In this document: positions 53,318-63,004 of the stretch, piece by piece
How positions within the stretch are numbered: the first letter of the stretch is position 1
How the letters are laid out: every line of letters begins with the position of its first letter
From: Luteimonas fraxinea
GTDB taxonomy: Bacteria; Pseudomonadota; Gammaproteobacteria; Xanthomonadales; Xanthomonadaceae
Direction: 5' to 3'
Length of the DNA: 64,000 nucleotides
Assembly (NCBI RefSeq): GCF_021233355.1
Contig: NZ_CP089507.1
Span: forward strand, 3,349,001-3,413,000
Position numbers and translations under genes: made by a program
The notes under the pieces: generated by a model
The model's input: the letters and a program-made list of their open reading frames with translations, nothing else
The model's database searches: none
Told to the model about the DNA's origin: nothing

Positions 53318-53866
53318 GCGTGTCCCCTGGCGAAGCCGGAACGGGGTGTCTGTAGCCGACAACGCGACGGTTCCCCGGGTGCGGCCAAGACGGGTCGGCA
53401 GATGGCGCGAGACACGATACGGAGCGTCCGGAACGGGGAGGAGAGGCGCATTCGGTATTGTGACGGTGGACCCGTTCGGGAGCATAGGGCAAGCGTCGTG
53501 CACGTGGTGCATTGCGTGGGGTGATCGATGCGCGTCGAGTCAGAGACGCCATCCCAGCGGACGTTGGAGGCGCCTCTCAGCAGTCGGATGGCGGGTCGGC
53601 CATTTTGATCTCGGCTATCGAATCGATGATGCGCGAGGTTGCGCGGATGTTCGGGCGCTCCGATGAAGCGGCGCTTCGCGTCTGTCAGTTGTTGCGCGCT
53701 CGTCTACCGGGGGATCGACTCGGCCCATCCATGGGCCTCGTCCCTTCGGGGGAAGTCTGCGGCTGTCCGGATCGGCAATCCTGCCGATCCGTCGAATCCG
53801 CGGGGGGTTCTCATCCGCCGCTCTGCGCCAGAAACGCAAAACGCCCCTTCCGGGGCGTTGCGAATC
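53318..53866. other. 549-bp gap upstream of the PP2C gene and downstream of tRNA-Ser; paralogous repeat
   Basis: No gene supported. From about 53,546 it resembles 62,660-63,022: ATCCCAGCGGACG, CCATTTTGATCTCGGCTA, GGCCCATCCATGGGCC, GCGGCTGTCCGGAT, GTCGAATCCGCG, and CCAGAAACGCAAAACGCCCC, in the same order. The last 35 bp (53,830-53,864) form the tRNA-Ser terminator. Confidence 0.6.
53830..53864 (-). terminator. Terminator of tRNA-Ser(CGA)
   Basis: CGCAACGCCCCGGAAGGGGCGTTTTGCG on the minus strand, a long GC stem with the run TTTT. It extends the CGCCAGA/TCTGGCG dyad of the tRNA end. Confidence 0.75.
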
Positions 53867-53957
53867 TGGCGGAGAGGGGGGGATTCGAACCCCCGAGGCG
53901 CTATAAACGCCTGCCTGATTTCGAGTCAGGTACATTCAACCGCTCTGCCACCTCTCC
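53867..53957 (-). tRNA. tRNA-Ser(CGA)
   Basis: 91 nt, class II. Acceptor GGAGAGG/CCTCTCC, D-arm GGCAGAGCGGTTGAATG, anticodon loop GACTCGAAATC with CGA, long variable arm GCAGGCGTTTATAGCGCCTC, T-arm CGGGGGTTCGAATCCCCCC, encoded CCA. Confidence 0.95.
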
Positions 53958-54070
53958 AGATGGTCCCCGAGCGCCTCGCGGCGTCCGGGGGCGCAATCAT
54001 ACGGGCGCTCCGCGTGGGCGACAAGCGTGGCGTTACACTGGCCGGCCCGTTCACCTCCACGGCGCTGTCC

Positions 54071-54481
54071 ATGTCCGAAATCACCGTCCCCGTCTCGTTC
54101 GGCGAACTCCTCGACAAGCTCTCGATCCTGCAGATCAAGTCCGAGCGGATGGACGATCCCGCGAAGCTTGCCAACGTGCGCACCGAGCTGAGTGCGCTGG
54201 AACAGACGTGGATGGCGCACCCGGCCGCGGGCCACGACATCGTGCGGCTGCGCGCGGACCTCAAGGCGGTCAACGAGCGCTTGTGGGACATCGAGGACGC
54301 GGTGCGGGTCAAGGAGCGGGCCGGCGAGTTCGGCGACGATTTCGTACAGCTGGCGCGCAGCGTGTATCTCGAGAACGACGAGCGCGCGCGGATCAAGAAG
54401 GCGATCAATCTCGCGCTGGGTTCGGCCTACGTCGAAGAGAAGTCCTACGCCGACTACCGGGCTGGCAAGACCGCGCCCTGA
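54071..54481 (+). CDS. DUF6165 family protein
   Basis: 136 aa. The start and pattern VPVSFGELLDKLSILQIKSE, KAVNERLWDIEDAVRVKE and the end YVEEKSYADY recall DUF6165, small helical proteins found near LPS or glycosyltransferase genes. Consistent with that, the next genes are a heptosyltransferase and KdkA. Function unknown. A longer frame through tRNA-Ser is rejected. Confidence 0.72.
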   Translation: MSEITVPVSFGELLDKLSILQIKSERMDDPAKLANVRTELSALEQTWMAHPAAGHDIVRLRADLKAVNERLWDIEDAVRVKERAGEFGDDFVQLARSVYLENDERARIKKAINLALGSAYVEEKSYADYRAGKTAP

Positions 54482-54484
54482 GGC

Positions 54485-54859
54485 TCAGTCGGCGGCCGCC
54501 ACGTCCGCGCGCCGCGCCTTCTGTTCGATGTATTCGTCCATGCGGCTGAGCAGCCGCCACCATTCGCTGCCGTCGTCGCGATAGGTGCGCACCGCGCCGG
54601 CGCGCACCAGGATGCGCCGCAGTTCGTCGTCCTCGAAGCCGCCCAGATGCTTGCGCAGCACGTCGAAGGAGCGATCGGTGTAGCCGCGATGGCCGAGGAA
54701 ATGCCGGGCGGTGTCCTCGGCCGCGAATTCGGTCTTGTGTTCGGTGCGCAGACGTTCGAGCTGCTGCGCGTGCAACTGCCGGTTGAGCAGGAAACTGACC
54801 CCGCCGCCGACGATCGCGCCGACGAGGGTGGCGAGCAGGCCGGCGACGATGGGATCCAT
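54485..54859 (-). CDS. Single-pass membrane protein, unknown
   Basis: 124 aa. One N-terminal membrane helix (IVAGLLATLVGAIVGGGVSF), a coiled-coil-like stretch (LNRQLHAQQLERLRTEHKTE) and a soluble winged-helix-like part (GFEDDELRRILVRAGAVRTY, WWRLLSRMDEYIEQK). No family recognised. Its ATG shares one base with the TGA of the heptosyltransferase. Confidence 0.6.
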   Translation of the reverse strand: MDPIVAGLLATLVGAIVGGGVSFLLNRQLHAQQLERLRTEHKTEFAAEDTARHFLGHRGYTDRSFDVLRKHLGGFEDDELRRILVRAGAVRTYRDDGSEWWRLLSRMDEYIEQKARRADVAAAD

Positions 54860-55938
54860 CAGGTGCGCTCCAGGTCGGCGCGGCGGCATTCGAAAGCGTC
54901 GATCGCGTCGTCCACGGTGACCAGCGCCATCACGTCGTCGAATTCGATCTTCGTGCCCCACTTGAGATCCGCGGCCGGCTTGCCGAGGAACTTGCGGGCG
55001 GCGTCGTCATAGCGATCCACGCAGAAGCGGCGGTCGGAGTACGGGCCGCTGCGTTCGGGATTGCTGGCCGCGTGCAGGCCCAGCACCTTGGTGCCCATCG
55101 CATTGGCGATGTGCATCGGACCGGAGTCGGGCGTGACCAGCAGCTGAGCGCGCGACAGCAGGGCAGGCAACTGCTTGAGCGTGTCCTTGCCGACCAGATC
55201 GAGGGCGTCATTGCGCATCGCCGCGATGATGGCGTCGGTGGTCTTCCGCTCCAGATCGCTGCGACCCCCGCACAACACGATGCGCCAGCCGGCATCGGCG
55301 GCGTGATCGGCGAGCGCGGCGTAGCGATCCGGGTACCAGTTACGACGCACATGGCTGGAGCACGGCGAGATCATCAGCACCGGGCGGCCATCGTCCGGCC
55401 ACTGCGCGCGCGCCCAATCGAAGGCGTCGGCTGGCACCGGCATGTCGCGCCAGTCCACGTCGTCCTGCCGGAGCCCGAGCGGTTCGCAGAAACTGCCCAG
55501 CGCGTCGAGCACATGGATGCCCTGGCGATCGGCAATGCGTGTGTTGATGAAGAGCCCATGCAGATCCTTGGAGCGCGCAGCGTCATAGCCCACGCGGACG
55601 CGCGCGGGAATGAACGCCGACAGCAGGTTCGCGCGCGCGGCGACCTGCATCTGCAGCAGGGCATCGAAACGTCCAGCCGGGCCCAGGCGCGCTTTCAACT
55701 CGCGGCGCAGCGCGCGCATGCCGGCGATGCCGGTCTTCTTGTCGTAGACCACGAAGTCGACGCCCGCCAGGCCTTCGAGCAGCCGGTGTTCGCCCTTGCC
55801 GATCACCCAGGTCAGCGCGACGTCCGGCCAGGCCGCGCGCAGGGTGCGGATCAGCGGCAGCACGTGGGTGACGTCGCCCAGCGCGGAGAGGCGCAACAGG
55901 CAGATCGAACGCGGCCGCGCGAGCGAGCTGGAGGTCAT
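54859..55938 (-). CDS. Lipopolysaccharide heptosyltransferase family protein (GT9)
   Basis: 359 aa, GT-B fold. N-terminal [21 protein letters not shown] is the family opening. Then [14 protein letters not shown], and in the C-terminal half [38 protein letters not shown] (the nucleotide-sugar site). It adds heptose or another sugar to LPS core at the cytoplasmic face. The exact acceptor cannot be read. Divergent from kdkA (56 bp apart). Confidence 0.88.
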   Translation of the reverse strand: MTSSSLARPRSICLLRLSALGDVTHVLPLIRTLRAAWPDVALTWVIGKGEHRLLEGLAGVDFVVYDKKTGIAGMRALRRELKARLGPAGRFDALLQMQVAARANLLSAFIPARVRVGYDAARSKDLHGLFINTRIADRQGIHVLDALGSFCEPLGLRQDDVDWRDMPVPADAFDWARAQWPDDGRPVLMISPCSSHVRRNWYPDRYAALADHAADAGWRIVLCGGRSDLERKTTDAIIAAMRNDALDLVGKDTLKQLPALLSRAQLLVTPDSGPMHIANAMGTKVLGLHAASNPERSGPYSDRRFCVDRYDDAARKFLGKPAADLKWGTKIEFDDVMALVTVDDAIDAFECRRADLERT

Positions 55939-55994
55939 TGTCGAGGAGTCGGAACCGGGCAGGGCAGGCGTCAAGGCTTGATAGACTCGCTTTG

Positions 55995-56765
55995 ATGAGC
56001 AGATTCGATCCCGCCGAAAGCCTGACGCCGATACCGGCGGGCGATCGCGCGAGCGGACAGGCGGGCACGTGCGGAGCCATTCTGTTCGACGGCACGCAGC
56101 TGCGGCAAGCCGACCCGCGCTGGTTCGATCCCGAGGCTTGGGGCGAGCGCGCGCAGCGCGTCGACGGCAGTGGCCGCGGCGGTGCCTGGTTCATCGATGC
56201 CTCGCACGGGCCTTGCGTGCTGCGGCAGTACCTGCGCGGCGGCATGGTCGGGCGTTTCAACCGCGACCAGCATCTGTGGCGCGGCACGCAGCACGTGCGC
56301 AGCTTCGTGGAATTCCGTCTGCTGCGTGAACTGCTGCGACGCGATCTGCCGGTGCCGCAGCCGATCGCCGCGAGCTATCTGAGGCGTGGACTTTCCTATC
56401 GCGCCTGGATCCTGATGGAGCGGATCCCCGACGTGCGCTCGCTGGCCGATCAAATGGCCGACTTACCCGCAGATGCGCCGCTGGAACAGACCGGGCGTCT
56501 GATCGCACGCTTCCATCGTGCCGGTCTGGACCATGCCGATCTCAACGCGCACAACATCCTGTTCGACGGCGTCGGCAAGGGCTGGTTGATCGATCTCGAC
56601 CGCGGCGCGCTGCGCATTCCCGAAACCCGCTGGCGCGAACAGAATCTTGCGCGCCTCAAGCGCTCATTGCTAAAGCTGCGTGGCGCGCGACCGGAGGCGG
56701 ACGTCGAACAGGATTTCGCGCGGCTGCGCCGCTCCTACGACGCGCTGTGGAGCCGGGGCACCTGA
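55995..56765 (+). CDS. kdkA: 3-deoxy-D-manno-octulosonic acid kinase
   Basis: Phosphorylates KDO in the LPS inner core. 256 aa, a small lipopolysaccharide-kinase fold: [20 protein letters not shown] (nucleotide loop), [16 protein letters not shown], the catalytic loop [16 protein letters not shown] and [10 protein letters not shown] (metal Asp). The phosphorylated KDO type of core is typical of xanthomonads and Pasteurellaceae. The next gene's ATG shares a base with its TGA. Confidence 0.9.
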   Translation: MSRFDPAESLTPIPAGDRASGQAGTCGAILFDGTQLRQADPRWFDPEAWGERAQRVDGSGRGGAWFIDASHGPCVLRQYLRGGMVGRFNRDQHLWRGTQHVRSFVEFRLLRELLRRDLPVPQPIAASYLRRGLSYRAWILMERIPDVRSLADQMADLPADAPLEQTGRLIARFHRAGLDHADLNAHNILFDGVGKGWLIDLDRGALRIPETRWREQNLARLKRSLLKLRGARPEADVEQDFARLRRSYDALWSRGT

Positions 56766-57535
56766 TGGTGGGCGGTGACGACTGGGCGCTGCGGTTCCAG
56801 GGCGTGGGCAACGCGTCGGCGGTGGCGCTCGGCTCGCCGATGGCCACGATCGAATGCGACGGCGCGCCCTGGCTGACGATCGACTGCGGCGCCGAAGGCC
56901 TGACCGCGTATCTCGATCACTACGGCGAAGCGCCGCGCGCGCTGTTCGTCACCCACGTGCACCTGGATCATGTCGCCGGCTTCGAGCGTCTGTTCGTTGA
57001 CCGCTACTTCGATCCCGCGCGCCGCGGCCGCCTGCCGATCTACGTGCCGGCGCCGGTGGTGCCGCTGCTGCACAAGCGGGTGGGCGACTATCCGAACGTG
57101 CTGGCCGAAGGCGGCGCGAACTTCTGGGATGCCTTCCAGCTGATTCCGGTCGGTGATGCGTTCTGGCACGACGGTGTGCGTTTGGAGGTGTTCCCGGTGC
57201 GCCACCACTGGCCGGAAACCGCGTACGGCCTGCGTCTGCCGGGCAGCCTGGTGTGGAGCGGCGACACGCGGCCGATTCCCGAGATGCTGGCGCGCTTTGC
57301 CGATCGCGACGAGCTCGTCGCCCACGACTGCGGCCTGTACGGCAACCCTTCGCACAGCGGCATCGACGATCTGGAGCGCGAGTATCCGCGCGACCTGCTG
57401 GCGCGCTGCGTGCTGTATCACTACGCGTCCGAAGCCGACGGCGCGGCGCTGGAAGCGCGCGGGCAGCGGATCGCCCGCCCTGGCGCCCGTTTCGCGCTGC
57501 GTCCACCGCGCGTGGCGCAGGCTCCACTCGTATGA
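56765..57535 (+). CDS. MBL-fold metallo-hydrolase
   Basis: 256 aa. Zinc-binding VTHVHLDHVAGF is preceded by WLTIDCGAEG, followed by HHWPETAYGLRLPGSLVWSGDTRP and LVAHDCGLYG and VLYHYASEADG, the full MBL layout of the beta-CASP-free RNase Z-like hydrolases. Substrate unknown. Overlaps kdkA by one base; moaA overlaps its stop. Confidence 0.85.
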   Translation: MVGGDDWALRFQGVGNASAVALGSPMATIECDGAPWLTIDCGAEGLTAYLDHYGEAPRALFVTHVHLDHVAGFERLFVDRYFDPARRGRLPIYVPAPVVPLLHKRVGDYPNVLAEGGANFWDAFQLIPVGDAFWHDGVRLEVFPVRHHWPETAYGLRLPGSLVWSGDTRPIPEMLARFADRDELVAHDCGLYGNPSHSGIDDLEREYPRDLLARCVLYHYASEADGAALEARGQRIARPGARFALRPPRVAQAPLV

Positions 57536-58554
57536 GCGCCCTGCCACATCTGCCCCAGGCGCCCCTCGACCGGCTTGGACGTCCGCTGCACGACCTGCGT
57601 CTGTCGGTGATCGAAGCCTGCAATTTCCGTTGCGGATACTGCATGCCGGCCGATCGCGTGCCCGATGATTACGGCTTCGACCAGGCCGGGCGGCTGTCCT
57701 TCGACGAGATCGAAACTCTGGTGCGCGGCTTCGCGCGACTGGGCATGCACAAGCTGCGCCTGACCGGCGGCGAGCCGCTGCTGCGCAAGAACCTGCCGGC
57801 GCTGGTCGAACGCCTGGCCAAGGTGCCGGGCATCACCGACCTGGCGATGACGACGAACGCGTCGCTGCTGGCGCGCCATGCGCAGGCCCTGCGTGATGCC
57901 GGCCTGCAGCGGCTGACCATCAGTCTCGACGCGCTCGATCCGGATCTGTTCCGCACGCTGTCGGGCGGACGCGGCGAGATCGGCGACGTGCTCGCCGGCA
58001 TCGCTGCCGCCGAGCGCGCGGGATTCCCGGCGATCAAGTTCAACTGCGTCGTCCAGCGCGGCGTCAACGACCACGAAGTCGAACGCATGGCCGCGCATTT
58101 CCGCGGCAGCGGCCATGTGCTGCGTTTCATCGAGTATATGGACGTGGGCACCTGCAACGGCTGGGATCGCGCGCGGGTGGTGCCGTCGCGTGAGCTGCAT
58201 GCCCGCATCGACGCCCGCTGGCCGCTGCGCGCGCTGGATGCGAACTACCGCGGCGAAGTGGCCGAGCGGCACGCCTTCATCGACGGCGCCGGCGAGATCG
58301 GCTTCATCAGTTCGGTCACCGCGCCGTTCTGCGGCGATTGCCAGCGTGCCCGCGTCTCGGCCGACGGCAGCCTCTACACCTGCCTGTTCTCCGGCAGCGG
58401 CCAGCCGATGCGCAGCTGGCTCGGCGATGGCGAGGCGGCGTTCTCCTCGCGGCTTGCCGACCTGTGGTCGCGCCGCGCTGACCGCTACAGCGAACTGCGC
58501 GGCAGCGTGCGTGCGCCGCGCAAGCACGTCGAGATGTTTCTGGTCGGCGGCTGA
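57532..58554 (+). CDS. moaA: GTP 3',8-cyclase (molybdopterin synthesis)
   Basis: First step of molybdenum-cofactor synthesis. 340 aa, radical-SAM: IEACNFRCGYCMP binds the first 4Fe-4S cluster, KLRLTGGEPLLRKN the SAM, and the C-terminal CGDCQRARVSADGSLYTC the second cluster. The double-glycine end (FLVGG) needed for activity is present. ATG 57,532 overlaps the MBL stop. Confidence 0.95.
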   Translation: MSALPHLPQAPLDRLGRPLHDLRLSVIEACNFRCGYCMPADRVPDDYGFDQAGRLSFDEIETLVRGFARLGMHKLRLTGGEPLLRKNLPALVERLAKVPGITDLAMTTNASLLARHAQALRDAGLQRLTISLDALDPDLFRTLSGGRGEIGDVLAGIAAAERAGFPAIKFNCVVQRGVNDHEVERMAAHFRGSGHVLRFIEYMDVGTCNGWDRARVVPSRELHARIDARWPLRALDANYRGEVAERHAFIDGAGEIGFISSVTAPFCGDCQRARVSADGSLYTCLFSGSGQPMRSWLGDGEAAFSSRLADLWSRRADRYSELRGSVRAPRKHVEMFLVGG

Positions 58555-58599
58555 GCTTGTTCTGTCAGGGGCGCAAACATCTCCACTTCAGCCTTGATC

Positions 58600-58709
58600 G
58601 TCATTCCGGCGGAAGCCGGAATCCAGAGCCTCTACGCGGGTCTCGCCGAGTGCGGCCAGACTGAGCGAGGGTAGGCAAGTCGCTGGATTCCGGTTTTCGC
58701 CGGAATGAC
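58600..58709. repeat. Extragenic inverted repeat, GTCATTCC family, copy 3
   Basis: GTCATTCCGGCGGAAGCCGG and TTTTCGCCGGAATGAC flank about 75 nt. It sits in the 311-bp moaA-moaC gap, in which I see no gene. Confidence 0.8.
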
Positions 58710-58865
58710 GGGAAGACCTTCAGGGCTGCCGTCTAGCCTTCCGGATTTCCGGTACTCGATCCGTGCATGTTTCGAATCGGATTTTCGTCATCGAACTCCA
58801 AGTGTCGCGAGCCACTTCAGACCGGCCCCGGTAACATCCGCTTTCCGCAGTCACGACGCAGGCGC

Positions 58866-59381
58866 ATGGCCCGCACGAAACCCAAAGCGCCCGCAGCGCT
58901 GACCCATATCGATGCCGCCGGCCGTCCGACGATGGTCGACGTGTCCGCGAAAGCGACCACCGCGCGCGTCGCCAGCGCCGAATGCCGCGTGCGCTTTCCC
59001 GCGGATGTCGCCGCGCAGTTGCACGCCAATGGGTTGAAGAGCGCGAAGGGCGGCATCGTCGACACCGCGATCATCGCCGGCACGATGGCGGTCAAGCGCA
59101 CACACGAGCTGATTCCGTTCTGTCACCCGCTGCCGATCGACGGCATCGCCATCGCCATCGACTGGCAAGGCGAACGCGAGCTGCGCATCGAATGCACGGT
59201 GAAGACCACGCACCGCACAGGCGTAGAGATGGAGGCGCTGACCGGCGCGACGATTGCGGCGCTCACCGTCTACGACATGTGCAAGGCGCTGTCGCACGCG
59301 ATCGTGCTGGGCCCGGCAAAACTGGTCGGCAAGCGGGGCGGCAAGCGCGATGTCGGATCGATCGCGGGCGGTGCGCGATGA
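58866..59381 (+). CDS. moaC: Cyclic pyranopterin monophosphate synthase
   Basis: Converts the MoaA product to cyclic pyranopterin monophosphate. 171 aa. The family pattern runs [67 protein letters not shown] and the terminal TVYDMCKAL. The ATG (MARTKPK) is the nearest to the conserved region. Confidence 0.95.
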   Translation: MARTKPKAPAALTHIDAAGRPTMVDVSAKATTARVASAECRVRFPADVAAQLHANGLKSAKGGIVDTAIIAGTMAVKRTHELIPFCHPLPIDGIAIAIDWQGERELRIECTVKTTHRTGVEMEALTGATIAALTVYDMCKALSHAIVLGPAKLVGKRGGKRDVGSIAGGAR

Positions 59382-59620
59382 GCGACGTGCGCGTGCTGTA
59401 TTTCGCCAGCCTGCGCGATGCCGCGGGGCAGGGCGAGGAAACCTGGACCACAGACGCGGCCGACTTGCGCACGCTGTACGCGGAACTGCGTGCGCGGCAC
59501 GGCTTTGTGTTGCCGGTCGAGCGTCTGCGCGTCGCTGTCGATGGCACGTTCGCGCGCTGGGACGATGCGCTGCAGGCCGGCAGCGAGATTGCCTTCATTC
59601 CACCGGTCAGCGGAGGCTGA
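59378..59620 (+). CDS. moaD: Molybdopterin synthase sulfur-carrier subunit
   Basis: 80 aa, ubiquitin-like. [18 protein letters not shown] at the N-terminus and the obligatory C-terminal FIPPVSGG, whose terminal glycine is thiocarboxylated. ATGA overlap with moaC; moaE starts two bases after it. Confidence 0.95.
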   Translation: MSDVRVLYFASLRDAAGQGEETWTTDAADLRTLYAELRARHGFVLPVERLRVAVDGTFARWDDALQAGSEIAFIPPVSGG

Positions 59621-59622
59621 GC

Positions 59623-60066
59623 ATGGACAGTCGTGAATTCTGGCTGGCGGATGCGCCGGTCGATCTGGCGCCGCTGCGCCGCCGCGTGCAGCACGATCGT
59701 GCAGGCGCGTTCGCGAGCTTCGAAGGCTGGGTGCGCGACCACAACGACGGGCGCCCTGTGCTCGGCCTGCGTTACGAGTCCTACGTGGCGCTCGCCGAGG
59801 CCGAAGGCGCGAAGGTCGTCGCCGAGGCGCGCGAACGGTTCGACCTGTGCGCGGCGCTGTGCGTGCACCGCATCGGCGACCTGGCGATCGGCGACATGGC
59901 CGTGTGGGTTGGCGTGACCGCCGCGCATCGCGGCGCGGCGTTCGACGCCTGCCGCTACATCATCGACGAGATCAAGGACCGGGTTCCGATCTGGAAACAC
60001 GAGCGGTATGCCGATGGCGACGCCGGCTGGCTGCATCCCGAATCGACCCGCGGCGGTGATGCATGA
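59623..60066 (+). CDS. moaE: Molybdopterin synthase catalytic subunit
   Basis: 147 aa. Transfers sulphur from MoaD to form molybdopterin. Landmarks: GAFASFEGWVRDHNDGRPVL, LRYESYVALAEAEG, VHRIGDLAIGDMAVWVGV, AAHRGAAFDACRYIID and VPIWKHERYADG. Overlaps the next gene by four bases. Confidence 0.96.
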   Translation: MDSREFWLADAPVDLAPLRRRVQHDRAGAFASFEGWVRDHNDGRPVLGLRYESYVALAEAEGAKVVAEARERFDLCAALCVHRIGDLAIGDMAVWVGVTAAHRGAAFDACRYIIDEIKDRVPIWKHERYADGDAGWLHPESTRGGDA

Positions 60067-61070
60067 GGCGGTTCGTGCTCGCCGCGGTGCTGGTCGCGGC
60101 CATGTGCAGCGCGCACGCCGCGCCGCGGCTGCTGGTCGGCAACAAGTCGGCCGATACCGTCTGGGCGCTCGATCGCGCGACGGGCGCACGTCTCGCGGAA
60201 TACGCGACCGGCCCCGCGCCACACGAGATCGCAGTCTCGCGCGATGGCCGTACCGCTGTCGTTACCACCTACGGTCACCAGGACGCGCACCACGCGCTGT
60301 CCGTGATCGATCTCGTCGATGTCGGCACGCGCACGATCCACCTCGGCACGCACGGGCGGCCGCACGGACTGCAATTGCTTGCAAATGGCGATGCGCTGGT
60401 CACGACCGAAAGCAGCGGTGCGCTGCTGCGCGTCGACATCGCGCGCGGCGTGGTGGCAGGCGTCGCAGAGGTTGGCGATGGCATCGGTCATATGGTCGCG
60501 ATCTCGAAGGACGGCGCGTTCGCGTACGTCAGCAAGATCCGCGCGGGCACCGTGGTGCGTGTGGATCTGGCGACCATGCGTGCGACCGCGGAGCGGCCAG
60601 CGGGCGCCGGCGCGGAAGGCATCGCGGTCGCGCCCGACGGGCGCGTGTGGGTCACCAATCGCGCCGACGACACCGTGACCGTGCATGACCCCGAGTCGCT
60701 CGACATCGTCGCGACGCTGCCGAGTGCGGGATTCCCGATCCGCGTTGTGTTCACGCCCGATGGCCGGCATGCGCTGGTCACCAACGCGACTGCCGCGACG
60801 CTGTCGGTGTTCGACGTCGCATCGCGCCGCGCGGTGGCGTCGGTCGCACTGGCGCCGTCGGATGCCGCGCTGCAGACGACGCTGCTCGGCAACGGGCCGT
60901 TGCCGATCGGTGCGATCGTGGATCCCGACGCGCCGCGCGCATATGTGGCGATCAGCGGTGCCGACCGGATTGCAGTGATCGATACGCGCGATTGGCAGGT
61001 TCTCGAATACTGGACGACCGGGCGCGAACCCGATGCGCTGGCGCTGGTGCCGGGCGAGGTCGCGCCTTGA
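60063..61070 (+). CDS. Secreted YncE-like beta-propeller protein
   Basis: 335 aa with a signal peptide (FVLAAVLVAAMCSAHAA) and repeated YVTN-type blades: VAISKDGAFAYVSK, IAVAPDGRVWVTNRADDTVT, VVFTPDGRHALVTNATAATL and AIVDPDAPRAYVAISGADR. Periplasmic propellers of this kind are common scaffolds. No enzyme motif. Overlaps moaE (ATGA), which may be positional only. Confidence 0.82.
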   Translation: MRRFVLAAVLVAAMCSAHAAPRLLVGNKSADTVWALDRATGARLAEYATGPAPHEIAVSRDGRTAVVTTYGHQDAHHALSVIDLVDVGTRTIHLGTHGRPHGLQLLANGDALVTTESSGALLRVDIARGVVAGVAEVGDGIGHMVAISKDGAFAYVSKIRAGTVVRVDLATMRATAERPAGAGAEGIAVAPDGRVWVTNRADDTVTVHDPESLDIVATLPSAGFPIRVVFTPDGRHALVTNATAATLSVFDVASRRAVASVALAPSDAALQTTLLGNGPLPIGAIVDPDAPRAYVAISGADRIAVIDTRDWQVLEYWTTGREPDALALVPGEVAP

Positions 61071-61630
61071 TCCGAGGTGCCGGCGTGCTGGTCTGCATCG
61101 CAGGCCTCGCAGGCTGTTCCTCAGCGCCGTCGATCGCACCGGTTCAGCCGCCGGATCCGCCACCGCAGGGCGCGGTTGGTGCATCGTTGATCGAGCCGGC
61201 GGCGGACACGCCGCGCATGGACCTGCAGCGCAACCGTCGTTTCATCCATCCCAATCTCGACATTCCCGCGGCAATGCCGGTCTATCCAGCGGACCAGTTG
61301 CCGCTGCGTCTCGCGCCGGTCGTGGTGTGCATCGATGCGGCCATCGACGCGACGGGCGCGGTATCCGCAGCTGCGCCGCGGACCGACGCAGATTGCGCGC
61401 CGCCAGCGGATATCGAAATCCCGGCATTCATCGATGCAGCGCTGGCCGCAATCGGCCAGTGGACCTACGCGCCAGCATTTCTGTGCGTGGCGCCCGCGAC
61501 GTTCGAAGGCACCGATGCCTGCCAAGCGGACGATGTCATCGAAACCCCGACCGCCGTCCGCCTGTCCTATGCGTTCCGATTCAGCCAGCAGGCCGGCACG
61601 CCCGAGGTCGAGCGCATCGGTGCGCCGTGA
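61067..61630 (+). CDS. Putative lipoprotein, unknown
   Basis: 187 aa. Start TTG at 61,067 overlaps the propeller stop; GTG at 61,085 is an alternative. Lipobox LAGC with lipid-modified Cys at about residue 17. The mature part has cysteines in VVVCIDAAID, DADCAP, LCVAP and DACQAD, possibly two disulphides. It probably stays with the propeller in the periplasm. No family recognised. Confidence 0.65.
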   Translation: MIRGAGVLVCIAGLAGCSSAPSIAPVQPPDPPPQGAVGASLIEPAADTPRMDLQRNRRFIHPNLDIPAAMPVYPADQLPLRLAPVVVCIDAAIDATGAVSAAAPRTDADCAPPADIEIPAFIDAALAAIGQWTYAPAFLCVAPATFEGTDACQADDVIETPTAVRLSYAFRFSQQAGTPEVERIGAP

Positions 61631-61725
61631 TGCCTCGAAGCGGATAGGCGAGTCGCCGCGGGCCTGCTAGACTCCGCGTCCCGTCGTCATGGCGGGGTCG
61701 GGCGCAAAGCCCGGCGCGTGTCTCC

Positions 61726-61841
61726 ATGGTGGCCCCGTCGGCCCCTCGCGACGCTAGATCGAAAATCCCGCCAGGGCCGGAAGGCAGCAACGGTATCGGT
61801 CGATGCGGGCGCCGAGGTCAGTCGGCGGGGCCATCACCTTT
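61726..61841 (+). ncRNA. ffs: Signal recognition particle 4.5S RNA
   Basis: About 116 nt. The conserved SRP-domain loop CCAGGGCCGGAAGGCAGCAA is at 61,771-61,790. Outer ends pair: GGTGGCCCCGTCG with CGGCGGGGCCATCACC. A CTTTT run follows. It binds Ffh to target nascent membrane proteins. Confidence 0.93.
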
Positions 61842-61926
61842 TGTGGTACACGCCAGCGACGGTTTGCTTCGTTCTGCACGTCTGCGCTGCGGCGGATCGA
61901 CATGAACCGATCCGCCATGTCGATGC

Positions 61927-62481
61927 TCAGCGCGTTTCGCGAGCACGCTCGAAGGTGATGATGCTGCGCGTCTCGCCTTTGTCGGCCCAGTTCGGCATGA
62001 CCCGCCACGGGGTCAGCACCTGCAGACGATCGCCGTCGAGCTTGAACTGGCGACGCTGTTCGGTGCCGACCCATGCCGGGTTCCAGGCCACATCGACCGC
62101 GGTGATCCAGGTGTCACCTTCAATCCGGTAACGGCCGGTATAGGCGATCACGGTTTCCAGCAGACGCGCCTTCTCCTGCGCACTCTCGCCCGGCTCGCGG
62201 CCTTCGCCGGTCAGCACGAACCACACGCGGCCTTCAGGCGAGAACATCACGTAGCCGGTCGGCTGATCGCCCATCGGCGGAAAGGTCTCGCCGCCTTCCT
62301 TGACCTCGACTTCGTAGGACACGAGTCGCCAGCTGCCTTCGACGGGCGCGGGTGTCGCCGCGGTTGCAGTGGTCGCGGGCGTGTCCTGCGGGGTCGGGGG
62401 TGCAGTTTGGGCCATGGCGAATGTGGACAGCGGCAGTGCGATGGACATCAGCAGCGGGGCGACGAGACGGCGGGTCAGCAT
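61927..62481 (-). CDS. Secreted lipocalin-like protein
   Basis: 184 aa. Signal peptide (MLTRRLVAPLLMSIALPLSTFAMA). A proline/threonine-rich linker precedes a lipocalin-like barrel: EGSWRLVSYEVEVKEGGETF, G-QPTGYVMFSPEGRVWFVL, YTGRYRIEGDTWITAVDVAWNP and RQFKLDGDRLQVLTP. This is the Lipocalin_5 pattern. Ligand unknown. A start at 62,667 would only add unrelated sequence. Confidence 0.8.
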   Translation of the reverse strand: MLTRRLVAPLLMSIALPLSTFAMAQTAPPTPQDTPATTATAATPAPVEGSWRLVSYEVEVKEGGETFPPMGDQPTGYVMFSPEGRVWFVLTGEGREPGESAQEKARLLETVIAYTGRYRIEGDTWITAVDVAWNPAWVGTEQRRQFKLDGDRLQVLTPWRVMPNWADKGETRSIITFERARETR

Positions 62482-62962
62482 GGCGGATCTCCGGGTGGGA
62501 TGCGATGCGGGCGTGCGCCGGATGCGGACTGGGAGCGCGGGCCCTTCGGTCGTGCAGCGATACCTCTTGATGCGTGAACATGTTGTTGGAGGGGAGGCGT
62601 CCGTGAATTCTTCAAAGGAATAGCCGTACGTGTCTCCGACCGAACGTGTGAGTACGCAAGCCGTCATCCCAGTGGACGCTGGGATCCATTTTGATCTTCG
62701 CTACGGTCGGAGATGGGGCGAACGATCTGTGCAACGAGCGGATTGCTCGGCCCATCCCTGGGCCTCACTCCTCCGGCGCAGTGCGCCTGCGGGGCCAGCC
62801 ATTCGGCTGTCCGGATTCGCTCCCGGCGAATCCGAGGCTCGGCCCATCCATGGGTCTCGCCCCTCCGGCGCGATGCGCCTGCGGGGCCAGCCGTGCGGCT
62901 GTCCGGATTCGCTCCGGGCGAATCCGTCGAACCCGCGCGGGTTCTTTCACCCCCCTCTCTCC

Positions 62963-63004
62963 GCCAGAAACGCAAAACGCCCCACGAGGGGGCGTTTGCG
63001 TTTC
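62963..63004 (-). terminator. Terminator-like dyad beside the tRNA-Ser remnant
   Basis: GCCAGAAACGCAAAACGCCCC, ACGA, GGGGGCGTTTGCGTTTCTGG. Equivalent to the tRNA-Ser(CGA) terminator at 53,830-53,864. Confidence 0.65.

Noticed and set aside
53639..54070. Upstream extension of the DUF6165 frame
   Set aside because: It reads through the tRNA-Ser gene and the repeat block; the family begins at 54,071.
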